This document shows, one piece after another, positions 45,283-58,632 of a stretch of 64,000 nucleotides of DNA (the first letter of the stretch is position 1; the number at the start of each line of letters is the position of its first letter). Location of the stretch: positions 1 through 64,000 of the forward strand of contig WMKJ01000074.1 of NCBI GenBank assembly GCA_009733715.1, written 5' to 3'. Under the pieces are notes generated by a model. The model was not told where the DNA came from. It ran no database searches and saw only the letters and a list, made by a program, of their open reading frames with translations. Made by a program: the position numbers and the translations under genes. This DNA comes from Herpomyces periplanetae (lineage: Eukaryota; Ascomycota; Laboulbeniomycetes; Herpomycetales; Herpomycetaceae).

Positions 45283-45774
45283 ATGTTATTGTGTAAGTTA
45301 ACCATACTTTGACCTCATGTTTGCTCTGGATTTCCATGAATTTTCTCCTTACACGATGCCCGTATAATTCGGTTAACGCTATTTTGCTAAAACATAAAAG
45401 TTTGTCCAACATGCTATAGCGCTTTACGTATAGATACATCTTCGCCTACTCACACCGATGTTAATCGTATTCACTGTCGAACTTGCACATACACTCTTCC
45501 ACTTGCATTGCCTCCAGCTAATTTATCCTTGAACGCCGATCCCATTAACTCCATCGTAATATTCGAAAAGGCTGAATTTACTGCTAAACAAGTCGAAGAT
45601 ATTCTTGGTGGTCAAAATAGATGGCAGCATGCTGACCGAACCAATGTTAAATGTCCCGTTCCACGTTGTGATGCCACTCTTGCATACTTTTATCAGGTAC
45701 AAATTCGCAGCGCTGATGAACCAATGACAACATTTTATCGATGCGTTAAATGTGGAAAACGCTGGAAAGAGTAG
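45283..45774 (+). CDS. RNA polymerase III subunit RPC11 (C11/POLR3K)
   Basis: TFIIS-like subunit of RNA polymerase III that supports RNA cleavage, termination and reinitiation. The first exon is only 10 nt (45283-45292: ATG, two Leu codons and one base); a 108-nt intron is followed by exon 45401-45774. The spliced protein has 127 residues. The N-terminal zinc ribbon reads MLLFCPTCYSAL and IHCRTCTYTLP. The C-terminal TFIIS-type ribbon reads VKCPVPRC and RSADEPMTTFYRCVKCGKRW, with the acidic Asp-Glu pair that catalyses cleavage and the C11-specific hinge VEDILGG. The linker LALPPANLSLNADPIN makes it longer than the ~110-residue homologues. It converges with MOT1, 270 bp between stops. Confidence 0.94.
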
Positions 45775-46044
45775 AGTATGTCACTATAATTTTATTCTTT
45801 CTTCCCTTATTTTATGCAGTTTCTCTTCATAATACATTTGACTTATATGCCCATCACTTACACTAATTGAACGGCAGCATCCGTCATGCTACACCATTAA
45901 ATATAATCATTTGTAAAATGATATCTCCAACCTTATTCACTCAAATTCGCCCACCCTCTTAACTTTATCTCATTTAATAAGACTTTTAAAGGCGCTTTTC
46001 TTTCCCAATCACTACCTCCGACTCCTCAATTATTATCATCCAAT

Positions 46045-49000
46045 TCATCCCTTCATACTCGCTATAAATGCGTCAATATCGAACTCATTCTGATATTGCC
46101 TTTCGTCCCATAATTCACCCAGTTCATCCAAGATGTTCTTCTTGCCATCTCGCCTAACTTCCCCTGTAGCATCTACCGCATCATTTTCACTGATTCCTTC
46201 AACTTTTCCTACTCCCTCTTTTCCACTTCCCCGTTCATTTTCTCCCAACATTCCTTCTCCTTCTCCCGTCGATAAGTTAAACAAGTCTAATATCTGATTC
46301 GTATCCATCGTATTCATACTGGAATTCTGTTGATTAACCACCGTAGACGCCACATCAATTTTAAACCTTTGTAGATTTAATATTTTTTCTTCCAGCGTTC
46401 CTCGTGTAACTATTCGATAAACGTTCACAACTTTCTTCTGTCCTATCCGATGGGCTCTATCCATAGCTTGCATATCTTTCTGTGGATTCCAATCATGCTC
46501 TACAAATATTACCGTATCCGCTCCTGTTAAATTTAACCCTAAACCTCCTACGCTTGTCGTTAACAGTAAAACATCGTAAGATGGGTCGCCGTTGAATTTG
46601 TTCACAATATCTTGACGTCTCGTTGCTTCGACGCTACCGTCAAGTCTCATAAACGTAACTGTTGGAAGTAACTTTTTCAATACCACTTTTTCAACCATAT
46701 CAAGCATTTCCTTCATCTGGCAAAATATCAACGCTCGATGCTGCGATACCGCATCGCTTCCACTAATCAATAACTCTCCATCACTTCCACTTCCACCTCC
46801 ATTGCCCACTCCACCACTATCATTCGATCCAATTCCACAATCTACCAACAAATCTCGTAATGCTAATAGTTTCGGTGCATGAATTGCGTCGCTAATATTC
46901 GTTCCATTTCGATGTAAATATTCCACCGTTGATTCATACGCACGATGCCCCTCTTTCATTACAAAAGCCGGACTATTGCACAATTTTCGCATATACTGCA
47001 ACGCTTGGAACACATGCTGCTTTGCTTCTTTTTCACTACTATTTGCCTTTTCTGCAATGCTGGCACCCTCTTTCTTGATAAAATCCTCAAATAGCCTTCG
47101 CTGTAATTCGCTTAGATCGCAGTAATAATTTTGAATTATCTTAGGCGGTAAATCATCCAAAACTTCCTCTTTTAATCTTCGCAATAAAAATGGTAATACC
47201 TGTTTGTGAAGAGCTTCAATTGCCAATGCCCCTGCTTCTTGTTCTTTTGACGATGATTTGGAAAATCTTGACTGAGCAATTGGCTTGACAAATCGATCGT
47301 GAAATACCTTTTCCGTTCCAAGAAATCCCGGCATCAAAAAGTCAAATAATGACCACAACTCTAGTACGTTGTTCTGAATTGGTGTACCCGACATGATCAA
47401 ACGATAGTTGCTCATGAGTTGTTTTACCGCCAGCGTTGTCTTTGCTCGTGGATTCTTTATCACATGTCCTTCATCAAGTACACAATAGTTCCAATTAATC
47501 CCACGTATTACGTCAATGTCATTTCGACAAATGTCGTATGACGTTATTACAATGTCCACCTTTTCTAACTGCCATCGTACCTTTAATCGCTCAGCTTGAG
47601 ACCCGCAGTACGACACAAACGTTAAAAATGGGGCAAAAGTCCGGATTTCTTGTTGCCAGTGTCCTGATAAAGTGGGCAAACAGACCACCAAGCTTGGTAG
47701 TCTTCGGTGGTCCATGCTTCCCGTCTTAGCAAATTCTTGGGCTCGATTATAATGATCACTTGCAACCATACACAGAACTTGCAATGTCTTCCCCAACCCC
47801 ATGTCATCACATAGTATACCATGAAGATGATAACGATTTAAAAATGCTAACCAATTCACACCCTCACGCTGATAGCTCCGAAGTTTGGCATTAATTGCAA
47901 CAGGAATCTCAAATTCTTCAATTTTCTTTAGATCCAGCATTTGTGTTAGGAATTTTCGTTCTCGTTCACGTCCCTTGAGCAACTCAACGTTCATGCCCGG
48001 AGGATCAGGAATTCCAGCTTCCAATGGCACCAATTTGACCAATGTTGCAAACGCTGTCGTGGTAATAAGCCGAACGTCACTATCCAAGTCGCTCATACGT
48101 CCAAGAACAGGAACAATCAAGAAAACTACGTACGGTAGAATTCCGTCACTCATTACGTTGATCAAATGGTAAACACATTCAATAGCACCCTGCCTGTAGT
48201 GAACTTTGGACGAATTCGATAATCCCGGCAAAATTTGTTCTACCAGTAGCGTAATTCCCGGAACTGTCAATAAACTACAAATTGTAGCAAAACATTTTGC
48301 TGCGGTGTATCGTAACACAGCCAATTCACAATGCAGAGCTCGAGCGATCATAGGAAGGAGTTTTAGTACAAACCCATGTATCTTCGGATGAAACTTTCCG
48401 ACAAGTGCTCGTAAAGTAGACAAGCCGTCGATAAAATTTTGACCAAGGTTACTCGCTGGATCATACACTGAATCTGGCATAGTTTCCTGCCCAAAAACTT
48501 GAATAATAGGAGTTTCGATAAGCCGTTGCAGAACCGGAAGCTTCTCGAAAACATCTTCACCAAGCAGAACTACCAACTGCTCCAGCGCTTCCTTAGCTCC
48601 CCGTCGCGTTATCTTAGCTGCTTTGGCATCCTGCTTGAAGACCGTAGAGCTGACATGATCCCTAACATTTTCTTCTTTGCGTAGTGATAAGATTCCATTT
48701 TTGATATTCATGTTGGGCTCAAATTCGGGAGTTTCTGCAGTTTCCATACAAGCAAACTTCAACAAATTTCCCACAATTTTCTCCACTACTACGCGTTTTC
48801 CCGATGCACTAATCAGCACGACCAATCGAGCTACAGCTTTAGCACTCCGACTCTGAAGTTCCCAGTTCTCCTCCTTTTTAACACTGTCCATTAAACACTT
48901 AATCGCAGATGCAGGTTTCTTTGCAACAGTTGACATTGAGGACGCAAACACTGCAGCAGCTGCTGCACGAATTCGAAGATCCCGTGTCTCTTTGAACATT

Positions 49001-52000
49001 ATAGCATCGTTTACCGCTCGTTCGGCATCTGCCCGTACGTTCTCGACAAAACTTAATGAAGCTACCCGTTGAGCTGGACTCATGCTTGTCTTTAATTTTT
49101 CGTAGTCCTGGAATACCACCTTTTTCGCTACATCAATGCTGAATGCAAACTGACTAGCGTTTTCATCTCCTTGCACTACGGGTGCTATTTTAGTTAATAG
49201 TGATGGTGACACCCGTGCCACATCACGAAACGCATTCATCAAAGATTGACACTGAGCTCGAGCAACGTGCAAATATGACGTCAAATCAGCATAGCTTGAT
49301 GGTAAATCCTCTTCAATGAAAGTCTGTAAAACAGGTAAGAGGGCAAGAAGTAGTTCATCATTAATTGGATCGGGATGTAATTTATTTCCATCGCTTTGAT
49401 CGGCCGATTTGGTTTCCGCTTGCTTAGCTAGGCAAAGTGCGTACTCTTCAGCAAGTATACATGCAGTCAGCTTCACAGATGAGCTAGCTGAAGAAAAGTA
49501 TGGCAATAGCCGGGGAACAAAAAATGCGGCTCGTTGTTCAAGTGGCCAGGCTGCAATGGCTTGTCCTAAAGCGACACTGGATAATATTTTTGATCGTAAC
49601 ATTACTTCATACGTGACTAGATCAATATCTCCAGCTATCATTGGAGCATCAACGTTATGAGTAACCGAAGGTGAAATATCCAAATCATCAAATTTCTTTG
49701 ACTTGCGACGCTTTTTAATGGGTTCTGGATGATTAGCGGTTGTTGCGGCCGATTTATTAGACATTAGAGGACAGTTACATGCTTCACCAACGCATGTATG
49801 TCCTTGTAAGTGAAAGGGAACCTGAGTTTGACCATTGAACGTTTGACCAGAGGGCCGTAAAAAGAATGATGGGTTCATGGGAATAGGATGCCGATTCACG
49901 CCAATTGGATTAAGGGTTAATGCCAGTAATGGATCCACATGGTAAGAAAACTCGGACGCAAAAATGGTCGCATCATGTTTCTGAGAAGTCGCTACATTCA
50001 AAAGCTTCTGCCAAACTTGGAGACTAAGTTGCAACACTGATTCGTTTCTCTCGACCACTATATTTTGAAAAATCAATCGTAAGGCTTTACCGTCCACCCA
50101 ACCTTTACTTGCCTCATCTTGCATGTCAAGAAAGGTTAAAAGAGCGCTTAAAACAGCGGAACGAACACTGGTGATGGTGTGTCTAAGAAACGGAAATAAA
50201 CGAGGAACGAGTCGGTCAAAAGATTGCTCGGGATACTCGACAGCATTCTTTTTCATTGCTTCAAGGACGGAATCAAAGCTACATAAACGAGCGAGGAAAT
50301 TCATTATTGATCCCATGCTCGCGCGAAGATCATCGCTCAAATTTGACAAGCAGTCCCAGAGCACTACTAATAGTCCATTGAGTAAGGAAGTACGCAGCGT
50401 AACGATATCTTTAGCAACTGGAATTAAAGTAGCGGCCGATACTGCCCTTACATCATCATCTTCATCCCGCAAGCCTGCCATAACGGTACATAACATCCCA
50501 TCGAGAAAGTCGGGGTCAGCAACAAGAATGTCGGAGCGTACTGCGACGAGGTATCTCAAGCCCAGCATACAACCGTGAAAAGGCTGCCACGAACAACCCG
50601 GACGATCTGGCATTTTGGATGCCAATGAAAATGAGCTGATATCGTTTATTGAGCCGTCTTCTGGATAGATGAGGCGGCGTAAAGCTAAGTAAACTCTCTT
50701 GACGTCGTGAGCGGGGAGATATTGTAAAACGGCACCCAGACATTGGCCGGCAGTTTCGCGAACGGGAACTACAACATTATCTGAGATATAATCGCCGAAA
50801 CGATCAAGCACAAAAACAGCACATAAACGGCAAGCTAAGTCAATTAGCCAGGCACGATTTAGGTGATCATTTTGAGCGTTAGTTAAGCAGATATAGCGAC
50901 CAGCTCCAGCACCATGAGTCCGGATAATTTCACGTAAACCCATAGCAGCACCATGCCTGACTTCCCAGTTAGGATCGAAAAGATCTACGCTGAGCAGTTC
51001 GCAGAGTCTTTCAAACGGCCAAGATAAATTATTTTCTTCAATGGCATCTTGATAAACGGATTTGGGTTCGGTAGCTAGACCTTTGAATTCTTTGACTAGT
51101 CGGGTATCATCGTCACCATTGGGTCGATCTAGGGAATAGTATTCATTTATAGGATTAACATCATTGGGCGAAGAAGTTTCGGTGGGTTCAGATTTAACAC
51201 CGAGAGACTGAACATTGGAAGGAGAAGTATGTGACTGAATGCTGCCACTTCTAGAGCTGGTTAACTCAATGACACGAATTTTATTGGTCTGACTGCGATA
51301 GGCCTGTTTATTTTTTCGCTTTAACATGTTCAATTGACGTTTGCTTAATCCGGATTCTTCGTTTGGGGTGGGAGGAGTTGCGCAATCTTTAGAGGCTGGG
51401 GAATCGGGGCCAAGAGACTTTTTGCGGGATGTTGTGGAATCGGAACCAAGAGCATGGGATACAAGGTCACTTTCAGTGACTAAATCTTCATCAATATATT
51501 CACCGCCTAGGCCTAAACGAGAGATTAAAGTTTTTTTTTGATGGGCAAGACGCACAGCAGGATCCATGGCGGCTAGTTTGCAGTCATACTCACGACCAGC
51601 GCTGCCGAGGAGAGGCTTACCCTTTTGAAGTATGCTCATAAAGTCAATTGTATCTAGATCAAGTTGATCGTCAGGAATACAAGACGGGGGAATGTTTAAA
51701 TCATCGGACTCAAGTTTAACGGGCTGATCGAGGGATGAAGGATCATGTTTGATAGGGACATTATCATCATCAGGGTCAGGCTTTATGAGAGAATCCGATG
51801 AACGAAAATTTTCGGCGATTCCACCGACAGCTTTAGCAGCGGCGATTCTGGTGTCCCATTTTTTGGAGCGTAAATATGGAATGACACGGGAAAGTAAGTT
51901 GAAAAGTTCATTGGGATGCTGTTTTTGGATATCGGCGAGCTGTTGCGCCGCAGTGAACCGTATAAGCTGTGTGCTACCTGTATCTAGTAAACTGAGTGTG

Positions 52001-52268
52001 TAGAAGGGTAAAAAAAGGATTAGAGGATTTTAGAATGATCGAATTAGAATTTGAATGGAATAAGTAGAAAACCAATAAACAAAGAAACCGGTTAACTGAA
52101 GGGCAATATATACGAGGATTTCCAGAAAATTCAGTTAAGATGAAAAGAATTGCTCACATGACAAGGCGATCGAGCCTGGTAGCAGGTTAGCATTATATAA
52201 TCAGAGAAAAATCGTTTAATTGGGGATGGGAAAAGATGAGAGGAGAGGAGAACGCACCTAGAAGGCAT
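46045..52268 (-). CDS. MOT1: TATA-binding protein-associated ATPase MOT1 (BTAF1)
   Basis: Swi2/Snf2 ATPase that strips TBP from DNA and redistributes it among promoters. Three exons: 52258-52268 (11 nt), 52158-52175 (18 nt) and 46045-51991. They give 1991 residues starting MPSRLDRLVILLDTGSTQL, the expected MOT1 N terminus. The first ~1200 residues are HEAT repeats that hold TBP (NLLSRVIPYLRSKKWDTR, NWEVRHGAAMGLREIIR). The ATPase follows: LRSYQREGVNWLAFLN, Walker A DDMGLGKT, box II DEGH (the form usual in MOT1), LIMSGTPIQNN, then QHRALIFCQMKEML, SVGGLGLNLTGAD and AHRIGQ in the C-terminal lobe. Conserved C-terminal STVVNQQNSS and DQILDLF-like motifs close the protein. Very secure; only the two tiny exons are inferred from splice signals and family fit. 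Confidence 0.95.
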
Positions 52269-54287
52269 AATTGTTTAAGGTGAAGGAATATATGGCGAAT
52301 GGGAGAGATTAACTGGTTTGGAAGGATAAAAGGAAAAAAATCAAAGAAATGGACTTTGCGGGGGGACGTATATAAGGATAAATGGGGAAGATTAGAGGAG
52401 AAATGAGCGGAGGGATATGAGAAATTGGGATGAAGAGGGAAAAAAAAGTGAAGGGATGTACGAAGGAGTAGGGAAAGGAAGGGTAGAGAATAGGAAAGGA
52501 AAAGGGTAGATAAGGGGAAGGGAGGATGAGACGAAGTTCAGTAGAAAAAGTAGATGGTAAGAAATTACTGCGCCTGGCGAGTAAGGAGAAGTTTGGGGAG
52601 GTGAATGGAGAAGTAAGTAGAAGTAATAAAGATAATGGGGAGGATGAGGATGATGGTAGTGAGAGGGATAAGAATGGATTGAGATAGGAGTTAAGAGGGA
52701 TAGGGTAGAGAGTAAAGAAGTTGAGGAAAGGGGATGAATAGAGGGAATGATTAAATATTAATGGGAGGGGAAGAAAATGATATTTTTAGATAAGAGGGGT
52801 TAAGTGGGGAGTTAACAAGGAATAGGAAGGAAAATTTTAGTGGAAGGGCAGTAAAAGAGTGAAGACGGACGAATTAAACAGAAGAAAAAGAAGGGAAGTA
52901 AGGCATATTGAAAAAGTTCAATTGCAAAGGGAAGATTGAAAAAAAAACTTAAAGATGATGAAGTGAATAAATAGAGGAGCGGAAATGAATTATAAAGAGA
53001 CGATGAACATTGAAGGGAAGAAAATGATGGGGAAGAAGCAGAAATTGAAAAAAATGTTAAAAAGGTGAAAAAAAATTACCGCGTTGTTTCACGTACGGAT
53101 TAAGTTTAGCGAGAAAAGCGGACGTGGAAACAATTCAGACATGACTGGTAGTGATAACACACTTCGAGGGAGGGGATGACACCTGTATTTAGGTACACTT
53201 ATATAGTTAATTGGGGAGACCAGTCTAGCGCTGATCGCCCGCAAACTCGCATACCTGCTGAGTGGGCGGGCACTATACGGAAGAACGGGTAAGCCGGTAA
53301 CTCGGCGGATTGGACAAATGCCAACTTACTCGCCACCAAGCCTCATTTTACATTGCCACACATCCGTCACGTGCGTCGAGCAATTTCCCGAGCCGGTGAG
53401 GGAGGCGCCACAGAGTGTGGCGGGGCACCAGTAAGGTAGGAGGGAGGACGGGAGAAAAGAGACGACAAGAAACGAGTACAGCGATATTCCCGGTTATTGG
53501 GTATTGTTAATTAATAATTGTGGTTGTTTTTGAGGATTTGTTGAAATGTACGTTGGACTTTGTTTAGCAAGTGTATGCGAAATATTCTACATGGCCACGT
53601 TAACCCGGAATTTTGTGAATTTTGACTAATGTTTGCTTACATATACGCGTATTATTGTGTACTCGGGAAAGGTAAGCTAACTAAACGTGTTAAGTATATA
53701 TATTCGTACGTCAATGGTTTACCCTAGGACATGGGGATGGAATTTTGGGTTAAATACAATGGTATTTAATCGTGTATATAATTTTAAAAAGGTAATTTTA
53801 AAATTAAAATATTAAATTCTAGATTCATTTTTTTACCATTATAAACACCCGATTTAAATGATTAAATGGTATTGAAACTTGTAGCCATTTCTCATTTAGC
53901 CGGAATAATATTGATTAAATACTGCACTGCCTAATTTACTCGAGAATTGTTCAATTTACTCTTTGTCAACTGATTAGTCAACATTAAATCATATGTAAGC
54001 TACCCTGTAGTATAGTAAAGTATAGTATGGTATAGTGTAGGTGTAGTATAGTATAGCATGGGGGAAAGAGTAGATTAATATAATGTAACATAGAGGTCCA
54101 AATTTCACAACGCCTCACCTAACTTTCCCTAACCATTCTCTATTTGCTCTTGATGTTAGTAGTACACTTTATACATCAGGCAATAAGTTACTGTTAAAGG
54201 GAAAATCCGGTATGAGTTCCAGATTCCGTAGGGTAAAAGCATAGTACGGTCATATGCACTTACTCACTCGCTCATTTACAAAGCAAA
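52269..54287. other. Intergenic region: 5' flank of MOT1 and 3' flank of acyl-CoA synthetase
   Basis: About 2 kb. From 52270 to 53060 the plus strand is strongly purine-rich, so the MOT1 sense strand is CT-rich. A GC-richer stretch (53200-53450) holds a GTCACGTG site at 53366-53373. A degenerate TATAG pentamer array lies at 54008-54057. No coding frame is recognised. Confidence 0.6.
54008..54057. repeat. Degenerate TATAG/TAGTA pentamer array
   Basis: About ten imperfect five-base units (tatag, tatgg, tgtag) over 50 bp. Confidence 0.75.
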
Positions 54288-56607
54288 TTAAGACTTGTCA
54301 ATTGCATAAGAACTGTCATGACAATAATCAACAAGCATTGAACCGGCTCGCTGCTTATCCCCCATTAAACTTGTCGAATTAGTATCGGGCAAAACCCGGG
54401 TTTGGTCACGTGCGCTCCACTTCCGAAGAGTGGTTTTGACGACTTTTCCGGTTGCGGTTTTAGGTAGGATATTGACGATTTGAATTTCACGAGGTCTCAT
54501 GAAACCACTGAGTAAATGGTTAGTTTTACACCAGTTCAGGATATCTTGAGCTGTTATTTTGAATTTCGAATTGGAAGATTTGGTAGAATATGGTTGACGG
54601 AGGGTTACAAAAGCTTTTGGATGTTCACCCCATTTTTCACTTGGTACGCCGATAACCGATACTTCCAAAATAGCGTAATGGGTTGCGAGAATTGATTCTA
54701 CAGCAACCGATGAAATATTTTCACCACCTAGAAAGTCCACACCAAAATTCAGTAAACCTTAAAAAATCACCGAAATGTCTACTTTTTTGATGGATATTTC
54801 CCTTGCTAAACAATTGAGAAATTCTACTTACCGCTGATTATAATGTCTTTCTGCCGGTCAACAATTTGTACACTACCATCAGCATGCCAAACTGCCAAAT
54901 CTCCCGAATGCATTACTCCATTATAAAAAAGTTTTTCTGTTGCACTTTCATCTTTGTAGTATCCTCGTGCACATAGATTTCCCTGCAACACTATTTCTCC
55001 AATGTGACGTCCATCTTGATTGACTTGGACCGTGTTACTTTCGGGTAAGGTACCCTTTTCATCATCATTAACTGTGATCACACGAGCGGGCAGTGAATTA
55101 ATCATTGCAAAACCTTGTCGAGTCATCAGTGAATACACTTCATCGGGGTTTGAAGGCTTTTTAAATTTAAATGTATTGTAAGCTTTCATTAATGGCCCAT
55201 ACGTTTCCGTTAATCCGTAAGTATGAATAGGTTCCAGGTTCAATTGGTTCATTTTTTTGAATAACTCCCGTGATGGTGGCGATGCAGCTACTGTAACGAT
55301 AACTTTATTTGGTAATCGTTTGGCTTCTTTTGCTTCACACAATAACGTGTTAACGGTTGGTGCTGCATTAAAATGGGTGATTTTTTCCTCTATAAGTAGT
55401 TTCCATATATCTGAATAGTTCACTCTTCTTAAACAATAATGTGTTCCTCTTACCGCTGTTACGGCCCATGGAAATGTCCATCCTGAATTTTAATAGGTGT
55501 TTTTTTTACATGTTAACAAATTTGTTTCAACTTTACGGCATCTCACAATTGACACATAACTGAGTGTATAGTTCAACTTACCTGCTGCATGAAACATTGG
55601 CAAAATCCATAAGAATCGGCAGAGTGTATCATGGCTATTTAATGAGCTTTCAATTATATTCGATAATGCTGCAAGGTATACCCCTCGATAAGTATATTCA
55701 ACACCTTTGGGTTGTGAGGTTGTCCCACTAGTATATGCTAGCGCAAATAGATCACGTTCATCTTTGTTCATTACACATAAACCTGACCATCCTTGACACC
55801 CATTTTCTTCGTCGATTTTCCAGCCAGTCCAAACGCATTCTCTAACGTCCACTGATCCCCGAGACCCAATTTTTTGTTGATTTGGTTCTTCATTATTAGA
55901 ATATACATCCCCACAATCAGCATCTTCGATAATCCAAACGTTGGGGTGTGCTGAACGGAACTCATTTAGAAGTTTAACGTATTCACTATCAACGATAATA
56001 CAATCAACTTCTGAATGCTCAAAAATGTATTTTACATCCGTCGGCTTTAGTCGAAAATTCACGCCTAGAGTGTACGTTTAGTCAAACGTTAGCTATGTTC
56101 ATCCAGTCCAGTTTAACAAAGTAGATAAAATCGTTCAGCATACCCACGCTAACTCCTCCAGCGGCCGATATTGCGAACAAAGAAACGAGGAAACAGGGCG
56201 TATTAGGACATAAAATTCCAATGCGACCTAAATTTTTTGATTTTAAATAATATGCTAATCCACGCGCATAATTGGCGAATTGCTTATAAGTCCGTTGATA
56301 TACGATTCCATCTGTCCTTTGATGGTGAATCGCCGTATACTATTTTCATTATTTCTCCATTTTAAGCGTTCCACCGTCGTTTCATCGTCATGTTTCACTT
56401 CCGTGATCAGCATATCTCACATAAACATACACGTTCTCATGATTGATTAAACTTTCAATTTATCTTTAGGCTTACCCATGGTGCTATGGTGGCAGATTTA
56501 ACCAAGAAAATGGTAGGATCAAGATAATTATACCATACTGGAGTTTTATCGTCATTTCCTTTCAGGTGTGAAGCAACCAAGTTCAATCTACTAATCGACC
56601 CAGACAT
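54288..56607 (-). CDS. AMP-forming acyl-CoA synthetase-like enzyme (ANL superfamily)
   Basis: Adenylate-forming enzyme that should activate a carboxylic acid via acyl-AMP to a CoA thioester; the substrate cannot be told. Five exons (56476-56607, 56144-56339, 55582-56064, 54832-55482 and 54288-54757) join in frame to 643 residues starting MSGSISRLNLVASHLK. Order of motifs: GRIGILCPNTPCFLV, GVSVGVNFRLKPTDVKYIFEH, the P-loop-like LAYTSGTTSQPKGVEYTYRG, ILPMFHAAGWTFPWAV, VRGTHYCLRRV, IHTYGLTETYGP, SGDLAVWHADGSVQIVDRQKDIIIS, GGENISSVAVE and the catalytic-lysine region LPKTATGKVVKTTLRKW. The GWTFPW and TETYGP blocks resemble plant/fungal AAE-type enzymes for medium- or short-chain acids. No C-terminal SKL-type peroxisomal signal is present (it ends IDKS). 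Confidence 0.9.
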
Positions 56608-57642
56608 TTTGAAGTTATTAGTTCCCAAATTAACCTAGAAGTAAATGACGATCATATATATTTCCCTTCACCAAGTACCATCAAGTAAATATTAATTTCA
56701 CGGAAAAATTCCGTCTTAACCAAAAATATATTTCATATTATTATTTTCTTTTTCAATTACCCCGCGCATGTAAAATCGCGCTAATCATGGTAGTTTCGGC
56801 ATATTCTCTCATATCGTCACCACCACCATTATCATCTTCATCACTATTCAATCTATCGTTTCCATGTTAGCTGCAGTCTCGTTAAGCTTTTCACTAGTGT
56901 AACAAACATGTTAACCAGTCAATAACCAATACGTATAACCCGCCCGTTCTTAACACAGCATATCGCACATGCCTCTGCGCATGCATACGCTCAATTCAAT
57001 CGTTTAATTTTTCTACCAGTTATCCTTTAATAGATCTAATTCATCTTGTTCTACATTTTGTTTTGTTCATATGCGTCATATATACATTTGTTAACTCCAG
57101 CAAATATTGTTAGCATTTTAAACTTTCTTAGATGAATTCTTTTCTTGCGTTCACTTCAATTAACCACTTATTTACATTTATTTTATCCATCTCTGTCAGT
57201 ATGTAAATTCCTTCAATTAACCTCTCATTAAATATACCACGCTCATCAAATTATCCTAATATTTGTACAATTTATAATATTTCGCAATTCTCCTAAATTA
57301 GTACTAATGTCTATTATCCCGCTAAAATGTACCTGATCGCGCCAAATTCTCATTATTATAATGCATTTCCATCGGGAGTTTACTCGTATTTTATCAACCA
57401 CACACGAAAAGATGAAACTGATAATACGCCCCCGTACTATAAATTTCATCACTTTGGCACAAATCTAAATTGCAAAGTTGAAATTTGTATCATACTCGTA
57501 CATAATAAACTGACCGTGCTTTTACCCTTTCAAATAATCAGCGTGATGCAATGACATTGTATTCACATTAACTTGAAGTTTTAAATATAATTATTTTTGT
57601 GAGTATTAACACATTAGAGGAATAAACTTTCATTTTAGTTAA
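56608..57642. other. AT-rich intergenic region
   Basis: About 1 kb between two minus-strand genes. It should hold the acyl-CoA synthetase promoter and the uL13 3' flank. Frames of up to 75 codons (around 57246-57554) overlap on both strands and resemble nothing; nothing else seen. Confidence 0.5.
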
Positions 57643-58632
57643 CTAACGTCCAAACTTAGCTAATGCAGCTTTTGTTGTTTCATCAACATTAGCCTTGGCC
57701 TTAGCTTCAACTAATTGTTTCAATACTGCCTTTCTTCTCTCATAATAAGCAGCTGCCTTAATTTTTCTCCGCTCCTCAAGCCTGTAAAGCCATACACACA
57801 TTCCCCCTCGTACGTTAGTCACAAGTTTAAACTTTCATGTATATCATGATCCATAAAATGGATAATAAAAATCCAATTTCTTCCACATTCTAACTAACCT
57901 GGCAACAACATCCTGATATTTCCATCCAAATTCATGTCCAAGTCTACCAACTGAACAGAATTTTCGTCCAGGCTTTAATCGCACCACTCGAAGGGCTGGA
58001 GGAACGACTACTCGCTTCTTCTTATCATACGGTGGAGGTATCCCTTCAAAGCACTTTAACCGATTATAGGCTGCCGTACCACGTGCTGTTTTGTGTGGGA
58101 GCATACCACGTACAGCCCGGGCAAATATCTTGGACGGTGCTCGAAAGTGAACGGGACCTGTAAAATTCTTTGGTTAAACGTGACAAGATAGCTTGATTAA
58201 TTAACACCATTAAATTACCTACCTCCACGTTTAGGATTGAATCGCGTCTGTTTGCGCAAGAAAGATTGATATTTCACTGTACAAAATATTAATTAAAGTT
58301 TTCCTAAACCGTCATTTGTAACATAACATGATAATATTTAAACCATGTTTATACATCCGGAAAACACTAACATTTTGCACGAAAAAACTCTCCCGATATA
58401 TTCATGCTTTCACAACGCACAACTACAATCTTTTGTCCATTGAGTAATTGTTTAGCAACAATACTAGCTAAACGTCCCATCAGATGGCCTTTGCCATCAA
58501 TAACAATCTAGTACATGGAAATATTTAACACCGTCAATAATTAATACCACTTCAATGCGTCCCCTTATCTTTTAACCTCCAAATAATGTTCACTTTAACG
58601 ACAAAACTTACCACAGATTCAAACGATGACAT
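57643..58632 (-). CDS. 60S ribosomal protein uL13 (L13a; yeast L16)
   Basis: Component of the large ribosomal subunit. Five exons (58612-58632, 58372-58507, 58223-58276, 57899-58157 and 57643-57781) join in frame to 202 residues, close to yeast L16 (199). The start is MSSFESV; the body then reads [78 protein letters not shown] and [17 protein letters not shown], all as in the family. The C-terminal basic helix ([19 protein letters not shown]) ends in KFGR. Many introns are usual for ribosomal protein genes, here in contrast to the mostly intron-poor neighbours. No box C/D snoRNA could be recognised in the introns I inspected. Confidence 0.96.
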
